Part shown: in pieces, positions 23,917 through 32,675 of the stretch
Numbering within the stretch: the first letter of the stretch is position 1
Layout of the letters: each line of letters opens with the position of its first letter
Assembly (NCBI RefSeq): GCF_030009775.1
Contig: NZ_JASCTH010000015.1
Location: forward strand, 52,177-116,176
DNA: 64,000 nucleotides
Direction: 5' to 3'
Origin: Actinoplanes sandaracinus
Lineage (GTDB): Bacteria > Actinomycetota > Actinomycetes > Mycobacteriales > Micromonosporaceae
Made by a program: the position numbers and the translations under genes
The notes under the pieces: model-generated
Told to the model about the DNA's origin: nothing
Seen by the model: the letters and a program-made list of their open reading frames with translations, nothing else
Databases searched by the model: none

Positions 23917-25024
23917 GTGGGCGCCACCCGAGGACCGGGTCCATCTGGCGCATGACCATGTCGGGGCCGAGCTTGCCGACCACGGACATGGCCGCGTTGC
24001 GGAGGCGCTCGGCGAGCGGGTTGTTCAGGCCCGAGACGCGGCCCACTCTGCGTGAGGCGCGGGCGACCTCGGTGGTACGCGGTAGGCGCTCGGCCGTGTA
24101 ACGCGGCAGGTCATCGGCGTGAAGTGCCAGAACCAGCGCGTCCTCCAAGGCCTGGCAGGCGCCCTGGCCCAGGTTCGGGGTCATGGCGTGCGCCGCGTCG
24201 CCGAGCAGCGCCACCTTCCCGGAGTGGTACCGGGGAAGCGGCTCGTCCAGACAGCGGATGTCAGTGCGGACCACCTCGTCAGCGGACATGATCAGCGACG
24301 GGATCGGCTCGTGCCAGCCGCCGAACAGGCGCAGCATCTCCGCCTTCTCGTCGCCGGCCCGGGCGCCGGCCGCGGCGGGCGCCGTGGCGTAGCAGTAGAC
24401 CCGGCCGTCGCCGAGCACCGCGACCCCGAACACCTTTCCGGAACCCCAGGTCTCGGCCGGAAACACTGTCCCGCCGGGGTGCGCCACGACGATGCGCCAG
24501 CTCGTCACTCCGGTGTAGACCGGGCCGGGGTGTCGCGGGAACAGTGTGGACCGTACCGGGGAATGAAGCCCGTCGGCGGCGACCACCAGATCGGCGGTGA
24601 GCGTCCCGTCAGCGGTGACCACCCGCCCGGCGTCGGCATCGACGTCCTCGGCCGGCAGGCCGAGCCGGAGCGTGCCCGGCTCCAGCGCCTCGACGAGGGC
24701 CTCCACCAGCGTCGCGCGATGCACGATGATCACCGGCTCGCCGTATCGTCGCGCCGCCTGCGACGCGTCGGTGCGCGAGATCCAGCCGCCGTCCGGGCGC
24801 TGAATGCCGGCGGCGCCCTGCAAGGCTGCCAGTTTGCGCAGCCGCTCGCCGACGCCGAGCGCATCCAGCACCCGCAGCGCGTTCGGGGCGACGGCCAAGC
24901 CGGCACCGACCGGTTCCAGGGCGGGGGCCCGCTCGAGGACCGTCACGTCCCAGCCCCGGCGTCGCAGTGCGACCCCGGCCGCCAGTCCACCGATTCCAGC
25001 CCCGATCACCACAGCGCGCGCCAT
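23906..25024 (-). CDS. FAD-dependent monooxygenase
   Basis: 372 aa, class A flavoprotein (UbiH/PHBH-like). The FAD-binding Rossmann motif is VIGAGIGGLAAGVALRRRGW, the DG motif is AADGLHSPVRSTL and the GD motif is VALLGDAAHAMTPNLGQGAC. It would hydroxylate an aromatic or similar substrate with NAD(P)H; the substrate is unknown. ATG at 25024 is preceded by GAGGA. The last codons lie within the edge of the 32-bp repeat array. Confidence 0.9.
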   Translation of the reverse strand: MARAVVIGAGIGGLAAGVALRRRGWDVTVLERAPALEPVGAGLAVAPNALRVLDALGVGERLRKLAALQGAAGIQRPDGGWISRTDASQAARRYGEPVIIVHRATLVEALVEALEPGTLRLGLPAEDVDADAGRVVTADGTLTADLVVAADGLHSPVRSTLFPRHPGPVYTGVTSWRIVVAHPGGTVFPAETWGSGKVFGVAVLGDGRVYCYATAPAAAGARAGDEKAEMLRLFGGWHEPIPSLIMSADEVVRTDIRCLDEPLPRYHSGKVALLGDAAHAMTPNLGQGACQALEDALVLALHADDLPRYTAERLPRTTEVARASRRVGRVSGLNNPLAERLRNAAMSVVGKLGPDMVMRQMDPVLGWRPPTV

Positions 25025-25330
25025 GCCACGATCCTCGCACCGCACCTGGCCGGCCGGAATCCGGGGCGTTCCCGGCGCGGCGTGCCTCTCAATCCTGCCG
25101 TGATCGCACCGCGCGTTCCTGAGCCCGGCCCGCGCTCCTCGCTGCCCCGCGCTGCCCCTGCATGACGCTGCGCAGACCCACCCACCCGCGCGCCACCCGG
25201 GATCGCCTCACGGAACGCACCGCCGCCCCAGGTTCATCCGCAACGCCGGGGTTGCCGGGCGACTCGGGGCACCCCGGCTGCGGGAGCGGCTGGGGGCGCG
25301 CGGGCGCTCGCCGGGGTGCAGACTCGAATC
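25025..25330. other. Divergent intergenic region
   Basis: 306 bp between the monooxygenase and the AraC-type regulator. No gene seen. It presumably holds both promoters; CAGACT at 25319-25324, 12 nt before the AraC ATG, is a weak -10 candidate. Confidence 0.5.
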
Positions 25331-26179
25331 ATGGACGAGTACGCGCAGGCCCGGCCAGGAGCGGCGCTGCGCCCTTACGTGGCGCTCTACTCGGGATATC
25401 GGCTGCGGGGGCTTGCCTCGGCCGTACACCGAGGGCTGCCGTCGCCCTATCTCACGCTGATCTTCACACTCGACGACCCGCTGGTGATCGCCGCCCATCC
25501 CGACCCGCGGCAGCCGCCCGGCTCCTACTCGTCGCTGCTTGGCGGGCTGCATCTGGCGCCCGCACTGATCGCCCACGACGGCAGACAATCCGGGGTGCAG
25601 GTGTCGGTGCATCCGCTCGGCTGCCGGGCTCTACTCGGGTTGCCGGCCGCCGAACTCGCCAACCTGGACGTGGACGCCACCGCGATCTTCGGTGAACAGT
25701 TCGTCGGCGAGGTCCGGGAGCGTCTGTCCGCCGCCTCGGACTGGCCGGGCCGGTTCGCCGCCCTCGATGGGGCGCTGACCCGCCGGGTGCGGGATGCCGC
25801 CGGGCCCGAGCAGGTCACGCGGGCCTTCCGGCTCCTCACCCAGGGTGTCTCGATCAAGCAGGTCGCCGGGGAGGTCGGGTGGAGCGGCCGTTACCTGACC
25901 GACCGGTTCCGCGCCGAGATCGGGATCCGGCCCAAGGAGGCTGCCCGGATCGCCCGCTTCGACCGGGCCCGGCGTTCGATCCGGCCCGGCGTACGGCTCG
26001 CCGACGTGGCCGCCGTCCACGGCTATGCCGATCAGTCACACCTGGTCCGCGACTTCCAGTCGTTCGCCGGGTGTGCCCCGTCGAGCTGGCTGGCCGACGA
26101 GTTCGACCTGATCGACACACTGCCGGCCCTAGACGAACCGCCCGGGGCACCGGCTCCCGATCCGGCCCCGCATCGATAG
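25331..26179 (+). CDS. AraC-family transcriptional regulator
   Basis: About 282 aa. The N-terminal sensor part carries SPYLTLIFTLDDPL and SVHPLGCRALLGLPAAEL, as in DUF6597-type AraC regulators. The C-terminal double HTH has GVSIKQVAGEVGWSGRYLTD and ADVAAVHGYADQSHLVRDFQ, with FAGCAPSSW at the end. ATG at 25331 chosen; an upstream in-frame GTG at 25316 is possible. Target genes are unknown. Confidence 0.88.
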   Translation: MDEYAQARPGAALRPYVALYSGYRLRGLASAVHRGLPSPYLTLIFTLDDPLVIAAHPDPRQPPGSYSSLLGGLHLAPALIAHDGRQSGVQVSVHPLGCRALLGLPAAELANLDVDATAIFGEQFVGEVRERLSAASDWPGRFAALDGALTRRVRDAAGPEQVTRAFRLLTQGVSIKQVAGEVGWSGRYLTDRFRAEIGIRPKEAARIARFDRARRSIRPGVRLADVAAVHGYADQSHLVRDFQSFAGCAPSSWLADEFDLIDTLPALDEPPGAPAPDPAPHR

Positions 26180-26349
26180 CCGGCCTCGATTCCACAGGCA
26201 ACGCTGGGCCGGCCCGGAGCCCGGCAGACAGTCCGCTCGTCCCCAGCACGACACCGCGACCGCGCTGCGCGACCCCGCGACCAGGCAGAACGTCCGCTCG
26301 TGCCCCACACAGCCCCACGACGGCGCCGCTCGACCACCTGGCGCCGGAC

Positions 26350-26366
26350 AGACAATTCAGTTGTCT
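26350..26366. promoter_or_regulatory. Inverted repeat AGACAA-N5-TTGTCT
   Basis: A perfect 6-bp dyad with a 5-bp centre, about 100 bp upstream of the VOC protein gene. It has the form of an operator. No regulator is assigned. Confidence 0.35.
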
Positions 26367-26464
26367 CTGGCATAGCGCCGAGACCACGCTCGACCTCCCG
26401 CAGAGCGGTGACGAGTTCGGTTTCGTCCAAGCCCAGACCTCGGGATGGTCGCGACGATGGGGGT

Positions 26465-26887
26465 ATGACTGACCTTCACGCACCGGCACCGCAGGTGTGG
26501 CCGACGTTGCGGGCCAACGACGCCCGCGCCCTGATCCGCTTCCTCGTCGACGCGTTCGGGTTCGAGGAGACCATCGTCCACGGCAAGGGTGACGTGGTCG
26601 AGCACGCCCAGCTCAGCTGGCCGCTCGGCGGCGGGATCATGCTCGGCTCGGAACGCGACGACCCGGACAATCCATGGAAACTGACCCCGGGAACGTTCGG
26701 CGCCTACGTGGTGGCCGACGACATCGACGGCCTGTATGCCCGCGCGGTCGCCGCCGGAGCCGAGATCGTCCGGGCGCCGTTCACCACCGACTACGGCTCC
26801 CACGACTTCACTGTCCGTGACCCTGAAGGAAACCTCTGGCAGTTCGGCACCTACCGCGGCGAGCCCCGAAAAGCGACCGCGGGCTGA
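26465..26887 (+). CDS. VOC-family (glyoxalase/bleomycin resistance) protein
   Basis: 140 aa, single vicinal-oxygen-chelate fold. Typical pieces: WPTLRANDARALIRFLVDAF, the central GGGIMLGSE strand, TFGAYVVADDIDGLYARAVA and the end VRDPEGNLWQFGTY. Closest in layout to glyoxalase-like YcgJ/PhnB types. ATG at 26465 chosen to match the family; upstream in-frame sequence is not coding-like. Confidence 0.88.
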   Translation: MTDLHAPAPQVWPTLRANDARALIRFLVDAFGFEETIVHGKGDVVEHAQLSWPLGGGIMLGSERDDPDNPWKLTPGTFGAYVVADDIDGLYARAVAAGAEIVRAPFTTDYGSHDFTVRDPEGNLWQFGTYRGEPRKATAG

Positions 26888-27317
26888 CCTCGCAGCGAGC
26901 CGTAGCCCAGCCACGTAACGAGCAACCCCAAAGGCCCCACGGCTACGGCTCGCCCGGCAGGCCACCACCCAGCCGTCGCCCAGCCACCCAACCAACAATC
27001 CCAAAGACACCACACCTACGGCTTGGCCGGCCGGTCGCTACCCAGCCGTCGGCCGGCCACGCCACGGGCGAGCCCAAAGACCGCGCAGCTACGGCTCGGC
27101 TGGGAGCTGCCGCCGCAACGTGGGCGGCTGAGAGCGGGATGGGGTGGGGTGGAGGCCATCGGGGGTGGGGCGGGCAGCGGGTGTGCCCGGGTGGCGCGCC
27201 GTGGTCCGGAGTGGCCGCCGTGGCGCGGGGTGGGGCGGGACGGTCGTCGTTGCGGTTGTTGGGCGGGCTGGCCGTACGAGATGAGGGTTGGTTCGATGCC
27301 GGGATGACGGTGAGTGA
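26888..27317. other. Intergenic region with three diverged 73-bp repeats
   Basis: 430 bp with no credible gene, between the VOC gene and the stop of the leftward response regulator. The left half is the 73-bp repeat. The right half is GC-rich, G-biased sequence with nothing recognised. Confidence 0.5.
26906..27115. repeat. 73-bp tandem repeat, about three diverged copies
   Basis: Copies aligned from 26906, 26979 and 27052. Shared pieces are CCCAGCCAC, CCCAAAG and CTACGGCT. The copies are clearly older than the 49-bp and 47-bp arrays, with many substitutions. Confidence 0.8.
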
Positions 27318-27959
27318 TCAGTCGCGGCGGATGAGGCCTCGCTCGATGGCGGTGGCGACGGCCGCGGCGCGGTCGCGGACCCCGAGTTTGGCGTAGGCGT
27401 GCAGCAGGTGCGTCTTGACCGTCGCTTCGCTGATGAAGAGGCGCCGCGCGGTCTCGCGGTTGCCGCAGCCGCGGGCGGTGAGGGTGAGGACTTCGAGTTC
27501 ACGCTGGCTGAGCGGTTCCTTGGCGGGTGAGCGGAGCTGGCCGATGAGGCGGCCGGCGACGGCCGGGGAGAGGACGGATTCGCCGCGGTGGGCGGCGAGG
27601 ACGGCGCGGAAGAGTTCCTCGCGCGGGGTGTCCTTGAGGAGGTAGCCGGTGGCGCCGGCCTTGATCGCGGGGAGTACGTCACTGTCGGTGTCGTAGGTGG
27701 TGAGGACGAGCACGCGGGCCGCGGCGCCGCGCGCCTTGAGCTCGCGGATGGTGGTGACGCCGTCCATGACCGGCATGCGCAGGTCCATCAGGACCACGTC
27801 GGGGCTGACCGCGTCGGTGACGGCGAGGGCTTCGCGGCCGTCGCCGGCTTCGCCGAGGACGGTGAACCGGTCGTCGCCGGCGAACATGCCGCGCAGGCCG
27901 TCCCGGACCACCGGATGATCATCGACGATGACCAGTTTGATCACCTGCTGTCCGCTCAT
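27318..27959 (-). CDS. NarL-type response regulator
   Basis: 213 aa. Receiver domain: acidic pocket IVDDHPVVRDGL, phosphorylation site in VVLMDLRMPVMDG, Lys in YLLKDTP. C-terminal LuxR HTH: LSQRELEVLTLTARGCGNRE and LFISEATVKTHLLHAYAKLG. It should bind DNA when phosphorylated by the adjacent kinase, whose stop overlaps this start (ATGA). The likely target is the ABC exporter immediately upstream. ATG at 27959 has GGGGGAG upstream. Confidence 0.95.
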   Translation of the reverse strand: MSGQQVIKLVIVDDHPVVRDGLRGMFAGDDRFTVLGEAGDGREALAVTDAVSPDVVLMDLRMPVMDGVTTIRELKARGAAARVLVLTTYDTDSDVLPAIKAGATGYLLKDTPREELFRAVLAAHRGESVLSPAVAGRLIGQLRSPAKEPLSQRELEVLTLTARGCGNRETARRLFISEATVKTHLLHAYAKLGVRDRAAAVATAIERGLIRRD

Positions 27960-29224
27960 GCCGCTCCCCCGATCGCGATGGCGGGCACGCACGCGGAGAT
28001 CGCGGTGCCGGCGCCCGGTTCCGACTCGACCTCCAGGGTTCCGGCGATGCGGTTGAGGCGTTCCCGCATCGCTCGCAGGCCGAAGCCGCCCTCGTCGGTG
28101 AGCTCGCGCGGGGCGTCCGGATCGAAGCCGGCGCCGTCGTCGCGGACGTCGAGGGTGACCACGTCATCCATGTAGGACAGAGTCAGCCCGACCCTACCGG
28201 CGGCGGCGTGCTTGGCCACGTTGGCGAGGGCCTCCTGGGCGGTCCGCAGCAGCGTGGTCTCGATCTCGGGGAGCATCGGCCGTGCCATGCCGGTGACGGT
28301 GAGGTCGGCCCGGACGCCGTGCATGTCGGTCCAGCCGCGGACGACCTCGTCGAGTGCGTCGGAGAGGCGGCCCGCCTCCAGGGTCTGCGGGCGCAGCGCC
28401 TGCACCGAGCGCCGGGCCTCGCTGAGGCTCTCCCGGGCGAGGCGTTTCGCGGTGGCGAGGTGCCGGTCCCGTTCGGCGGAGTGGCCCTCGGCCGCTTCCA
28501 GCTGGGTGACGATGCCGGTGAGGCCCTGCGCGAGGACGTCGTGGATCTCGCCGGCCATCCGCTGCCGCTCGTGCAGGACGCCGGCCTCGTGGGCCTGGAC
28601 CAGCAGTTGGGCGTGCAGCCCGGCGTTCTCCTGGAGGGCGGCGGCGAGTTTCGCGTTGGCCTCGGCGAGCCGGTCCATCCGGCGGGAGCGGAGGTTCGAG
28701 TCCGCCTCGGTCCGGAGGGCCACGAAGGTCATGATCCCCGCGATCAGCAGGTTGCAGAACAGGACGGCCAGGTAGATCACGGGCCCGTCCTCGTCGTTGA
28801 CGAAGGTGTTCCGCCCGCCGACCTGCGAGAGGGCGTTGATGGCGGCGACCGGGAGCACCGCGACCATCGGCCACCTGCCGCGCACCGCGTAGCCGGCGAA
28901 GATGTAGCCGGTCCAGGTGAAGATGCCGAAGAGCGGGCTGCACAGGACGAGCAGGAGATTGAGGGCGAGCAGCCCGGCCAGGAAGATCAGCATCAGGCCG
29001 CGGCGCTCCTGCCAGGACGGGTGCATGTCGACCCACCAGGCGATCCAGAGGGCGGTCACGCAGGTGACCGCCAGGATCGTGGGGAGGTCCTCCCGGGGCA
29101 GGTCGTCGACGTCACGGGCGATCACGACGACGAGCAGCGCGCTGGCCAGCGTCCCGTAGGAGAGCCAGGTGAGCCAGGGCTCCCGGGCCGTGGCCGGACC
29201 CTCCGTCGCCGCAGGCACACCCAT
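27956..29224 (-). CDS. NarL/DesK-type sensor histidine kinase
   Basis: About 422 aa. Several N-terminal membrane helices (residues about 20-180), a coiled linker (RRMDRLAEANAKLAAALQEN), then the HisKA_3 site ERQRMAGEIHDVLAQGLTG with the phospho-His. ATPase lobe: EALANVAKHAA, VRDDGAGFDPD, GGFGLRAMRERL. The start was set at ATG 29224 with GGGAG 8 nt upstream; a GTG 9 nt earlier is possible. Follows the ABC-2 permease with a 5-nt gap, so kinase, regulator and exporter form one unit. Confidence 0.94.
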   Translation of the reverse strand: MGVPAATEGPATAREPWLTWLSYGTLASALLVVVIARDVDDLPREDLPTILAVTCVTALWIAWWVDMHPSWQERRGLMLIFLAGLLALNLLLVLCSPLFGIFTWTGYIFAGYAVRGRWPMVAVLPVAAINALSQVGGRNTFVNDEDGPVIYLAVLFCNLLIAGIMTFVALRTEADSNLRSRRMDRLAEANAKLAAALQENAGLHAQLLVQAHEAGVLHERQRMAGEIHDVLAQGLTGIVTQLEAAEGHSAERDRHLATAKRLARESLSEARRSVQALRPQTLEAGRLSDALDEVVRGWTDMHGVRADLTVTGMARPMLPEIETTLLRTAQEALANVAKHAAAGRVGLTLSYMDDVVTLDVRDDGAGFDPDAPRELTDEGGFGLRAMRERLNRIAGTLEVESEPGAGTAISACVPAIAIGGAA

Positions 29225-29229
29225 CTCAC

Positions 29230-29970
29230 TCACTCCCAGCGGAAGAGCTTCACCGCGGCGGCGCCGCAGATGACCAGATATCCCACCAGCACGGTAATCG
29301 AGAGCAGACCCGGCGACTGTCCCAGAAGGCTGTCGGTGATCAGATCCTGGCCCGCGGCCAGTGGGGTGAAGTCGCCGATCCGCCGCAGCACCTCGGGCAT
29401 CAGTTCGCGCGGCGCCCACAGCCCGGCGAAGAACATCAGCGGGAAGAAGAGGAAGGTGCCGATCGCGTTGGCGGTCTTCCCGTTCGACGCCACGGCGGAC
29501 AGCAGCAGACCGAGGGAGAACGCCCCGGCGCAGTTGAGCAGGACGGCGAGCAGGAAGGTCAGCGGGGACTTCGGGAACGGCACGCCGAATCCCACGATGG
29601 CCACTGTGTACACCAGAATCGTGCAGAGCAGCACGATGACCAGGTTCATCGTCAGTTGCGCGCCGAGCAGAGTCCCGGGGTGCACCGGGGTGGTGGCGAG
29701 CCGTCGCAGGATCCCGCGCTCGCGGTAGGTCGCGAGCACCGACGGCAGGCCCTGCAATCCGATGATGCCGATGGCGAGACCGAGCGAGAGCCCGGCGTAC
29801 AGGTCGATGACCCGGAGACCGCCGAGTTCCGGCGGCGCCTCCTGCATCGTCGGCACGTTGCCGAGGATCACCAGCAGCAGGACCGGGAAGAGGAGCGTGA
29901 AGAAGGCGTAGAGCGGGTCACGCAGGGAGATCCGCATCTCGGACAGGGTCAGCTTGGTGAAGACGGACAT
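29230..29970 (-). CDS. ABC-2 type transporter permease
   Basis: About 246 aa, six membrane helices. It contains RISLRDPLYAFFTLLFPVLL, the periplasmic segment around MQEAPPELGGLRVIDLYAGL and the ABC-2 signature region YRERGILRRLATTPV followed by HPGTLLGAQL. It would form the exporter with the adjacent ATPase, probably for a drug, lipid or antimicrobial peptide. ATG at 29970 has GGGGAG 8 nt upstream. Confidence 0.93.
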   Translation of the reverse strand: MSVFTKLTLSEMRISLRDPLYAFFTLLFPVLLLVILGNVPTMQEAPPELGGLRVIDLYAGLSLGLAIGIIGLQGLPSVLATYRERGILRRLATTPVHPGTLLGAQLTMNLVIVLLCTILVYTVAIVGFGVPFPKSPLTFLLAVLLNCAGAFSLGLLLSAVASNGKTANAIGTFLFFPLMFFAGLWAPRELMPEVLRRIGDFTPLAAGQDLITDSLLGQSPGLLSITVLVGYLVICGAAAVKLFRWE

Positions 29971-29975
29971 CTGGT

Positions 29976-30869
29976 TCACTCCCCGCGGGTCAGGTGGACG
30001 AAGGCGTCGTCGAGGGTGGCCTGCTCCATGGTCAGCTCCGCGGCGATGATGCCGTTGCGGGCCAGCACGGAGACGACCGCGTGCAGCAGGTTGCCGTTGC
30101 CGACGATCTCGATCCGCTGACCCTGGCGGCGCAGCTCGCGCACCTCGGGCAGGACGGTGAGCAGCTCGTCGTCGATCGGGGTGGACGGCCGGAAGCTGAT
30201 CCGCTGTTCGTCGCCGGCCCGCTGGACCAGGCCGGCCGGGGTGTCCAGGGCGACGACCTCGCCCTTGTCGATCACCGCGACCCGGTCGCAGAGGCGCTCG
30301 GCCTCCTCCATGAAGTGGGTGACCAGCAGCAGGGTGACCCCGCGGTCGCGGATGCCGGAGATCAGGTCCCAGGTGTCCCGGCGGGCCTGCGGGTCGAGGC
30401 CGGTGGTCAGCTCGTCCAGGATGGCGATCTCCGGGTTGCCGAGCAGGGCGAGCGCGATCGAGAGGCGCTGCTTCTGGCCGCCGGAGAGCTTGCCGTACCG
30501 GGCCTTGAGTTTGGGGGTCAGACCCAGGTCGTCGGCGAGTCTCCGCCAGTCGGCCGGGTCCGGGTAGAAGGCGCTGTACAGCTCCAGCGCCTCACGGACC
30601 GTGAGCTTGTCCTGGAGTTCGCTCTCCTGCAGCTGCACCCCGATGCGCGCCCGCAGCGTGGGGTCGCCGGCGGGACGGCCGAGGACGGTGATGGCGCCGG
30701 AGTCGGCGGTCCGCAGCCCGGAGATGCACTCGACGGTGGTGGTCTTGCCGGCGCCGTTCGGCCCGAGGATCCCGAAGATCTCACCGGGCTCGACGGCGAA
30801 CGAGACGTCCTTGACGGCGACGGTTCCGCCGTACCTCTTCGCTAGGTGTTCGACCTCGATGACTGGCAT
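29976..30869 (-). CDS. ABC transporter ATP-binding protein
   Basis: 297 aa. Walker A GPNGAGKTT, Q-loop GVQLQESELQDKLTV, signature KLSGGQKQRLSIAL, Walker B IAILDELTTGLDP, H-loop VTHFMEEAERL. The C-terminal extension (about 70 aa) is typical of DrrA/NatA-like exporters. First gene of the four-gene unit ATPase, permease, kinase, response regulator. Confidence 0.95.
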   Translation of the reverse strand: MPVIEVEHLAKRYGGTVAVKDVSFAVEPGEIFGILGPNGAGKTTTVECISGLRTADSGAITVLGRPAGDPTLRARIGVQLQESELQDKLTVREALELYSAFYPDPADWRRLADDLGLTPKLKARYGKLSGGQKQRLSIALALLGNPEIAILDELTTGLDPQARRDTWDLISGIRDRGVTLLLVTHFMEEAERLCDRVAVIDKGEVVALDTPAGLVQRAGDEQRISFRPSTPIDDELLTVLPEVRELRRQGQRIEIVGNGNLLHAVVSVLARNGIIAAELTMEQATLDDAFVHLTRGE

Positions 30870-30951
30870 GCGTCGATCGTCGCCCGCCGGACCCGCTGCC
30901 CGAATCGAACAGCGGGCGACCGTGGCGGTCCACCGATCGGTGGATGCCTGC

Positions 30952-32124
30952 CTACGCCACGTCCTCCGCCACCGGGGCCGGAGTACGGCGCAGGCCCGTG
31001 TAGACCGAGCCGATCTGCGCGGCCACCCGCTTCCACGAGTACGCCTGCCGGGCCCGGTCCAGCGCCGCGGTGGCGTAGGTGAACCGGCGCACCTTGTCGT
31101 TGACCAGCCGGCGCAGCGCACCGCCGAGCGCCCGCGGGTCCCGGGCCGGGACGAGGTCGCCGGTCAGGCCGTCGACCACCGTCTCGGTCAGCGCGCCGCT
31201 GGCCTGCCCCACGATCGGCACGCCGCAGGCCATCGCTTCGAGGGCGGACTGTTCCTCCCACGGTGTGGCGACCAGCAGGTCGGCGGAGCGGTACCAGCTC
31301 GGCATGTCGCGGTGCGGCACCGACCCGACCAGCCGGAACCGGTCGGCGACCTTGAACTGCTCGGCCATCGACCGCAGCAGCCGTGCGCCCGGGTCGGCGG
31401 GGAGCTGCTCCGGCGACGGTCCGCCGATCACCACCACTTCGGCGTCGGGGACGTACCGCATGGCCTGGATGACGTCGCCGAACCCCTTGCGCTCGACCAG
31501 CTTGCCGACGGACAGGATGCGGAAGCGGTCCGGGTCGCGCTGAACGGCCGGGCCGTCCGGGCTGAACCGTTCACTGTCGACGCCGGACGGGACGACGATG
31601 AGCCGGGCCCGTGGAACCCCGATGCGAACGAGGCCCTGCACCTCTTCCTGGGTCTGTGCGACGACCCGGTCCACCGCCCGGCCGAGGGCCCGCTCGTAAC
31701 CCGACCGGGACGGGCCGTACGCGGCCTCCCCGACCTCGCCGAGTTCGTGGAACGACTGCACGACCGGGATGCCGATCTGCTTGGCGGCGGTGACCGCCGC
31801 CAGGCCGCTGGTCCAGAAGTGGGCGTGCGCCACGTCCGGAACCCAGCCGTGACGCCACTGCTCGCCGAGCGCCCGGGCGAACTCGCCCATGTGCGGAAGC
31901 AGAAGGTCGGGTGGGAGCGGCCGGGCCGGGCCGGCGACGACATGGACCACGTGCACGCCGCTCGGGGTGACGACCACCTCGGCGACGTCCGGGTCCTCGC
32001 GGCGGGTGTAGACGCGCACGTCATGTCCCTGCTCGGCGAGAGCGGCCGACAGGTCCGCGAGATGCGCGTCCTGCTCGCCGACGCCGAGAGGACTGGCGTG
32101 TTCGGAGATCATCGCAATGTGCAC
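30952..32124 (-). CDS. Glycosyltransferase family 4 (GT-B) protein
   Basis: 390 aa. GT-B fold: N-terminal MISEHASPLGVGEQDAHLAD with the glycine-rich acceptor loop, the SGVDSERFSPDGP region, SVGKLVERKGFGDVIQAMRY and the donor-binding motif EEQSALEAMACGVPIVG. It likely transfers a nucleotide sugar to a glycan, glycolipid or small molecule; the acceptor is unknown. GTG start preceded by GGAGGAG. Confidence 0.92.
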   Translation of the reverse strand: MHIAMISEHASPLGVGEQDAHLADLSAALAEQGHDVRVYTRREDPDVAEVVVTPSGVHVVHVVAGPARPLPPDLLLPHMGEFARALGEQWRHGWVPDVAHAHFWTSGLAAVTAAKQIGIPVVQSFHELGEVGEAAYGPSRSGYERALGRAVDRVVAQTQEEVQGLVRIGVPRARLIVVPSGVDSERFSPDGPAVQRDPDRFRILSVGKLVERKGFGDVIQAMRYVPDAEVVVIGGPSPEQLPADPGARLLRSMAEQFKVADRFRLVGSVPHRDMPSWYRSADLLVATPWEEQSALEAMACGVPIVGQASGALTETVVDGLTGDLVPARDPRALGGALRRLVNDKVRRFTYATAALDRARQAYSWKRVAAQIGSVYTGLRRTPAPVAEDVA

Positions 32125-32237
32125 GGGGTCTCCTCCAGCAAGCCGGGTGTGGGATACGCGGAGCCAATGCCCGACAGCTCAGGGCGTAAACATGGCCCGC
32201 TCGTTACAGAGCTCGTGAGCAGGGTAAACCGACCCCC

Positions 32238-32675
32238 GTGGCTATCGTGTCCAGAACCGTTCAGGCACCACCCGACCGGGTCTTCGCCGTCCTCGCCGAC
32301 GGCTGGAGCTACAGCGACTGGGTGGTCGGCACCGTACACATCCGCGACGTCGAGAAGGACTGGCCGGCGCCAGGCTCGAAACTGCACCACAAGGCCGGGC
32401 CCTGGCCGGTGTCGCTGCACGATTCGTCGACCGTTCTAGTCTGCGCGCCCGGCCGGCACCTGAAGCTGAAAGCCGGGTTGTGGCCGCTGGGCGCGGCCGA
32501 GGTCGACATCCGGCTCACCCCGCTCGACAACGGCTCGACCCGGGTGGTGATCGAGGAGCAGTTCACCGACGGCCCGCTGCTGCTGCTCCGCAACAAACTC
32601 AACGACCTGGTGCTGCACCGGCGCAACGTGGAGACGCTGCGCCGGCTCGCGGACATCGCCGAACGTCAGGGGTAG
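32238..32675 (+). CDS. SRPBCC-family protein
   Basis: 145 aa, START/Bet v 1-like hydrophobic ligand-binding fold. Typical opening MAIVSRTVQAPPDRVFAVLA followed by DGWSYSDWVVGT; the C-terminal helix is LNDLVLHRRNVETLRRLADI. GTG start; TAAACC begins 13 nt upstream and could be a leaderless -10. The stop overlaps the convergent desaturase-like gene by 10 bp. Confidence 0.85.
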   Translation: MAIVSRTVQAPPDRVFAVLADGWSYSDWVVGTVHIRDVEKDWPAPGSKLHHKAGPWPVSLHDSSTVLVCAPGRHLKLKAGLWPLGAAEVDIRLTPLDNGSTRVVIEEQFTDGPLLLLRNKLNDLVLHRRNVETLRRLADIAERQG

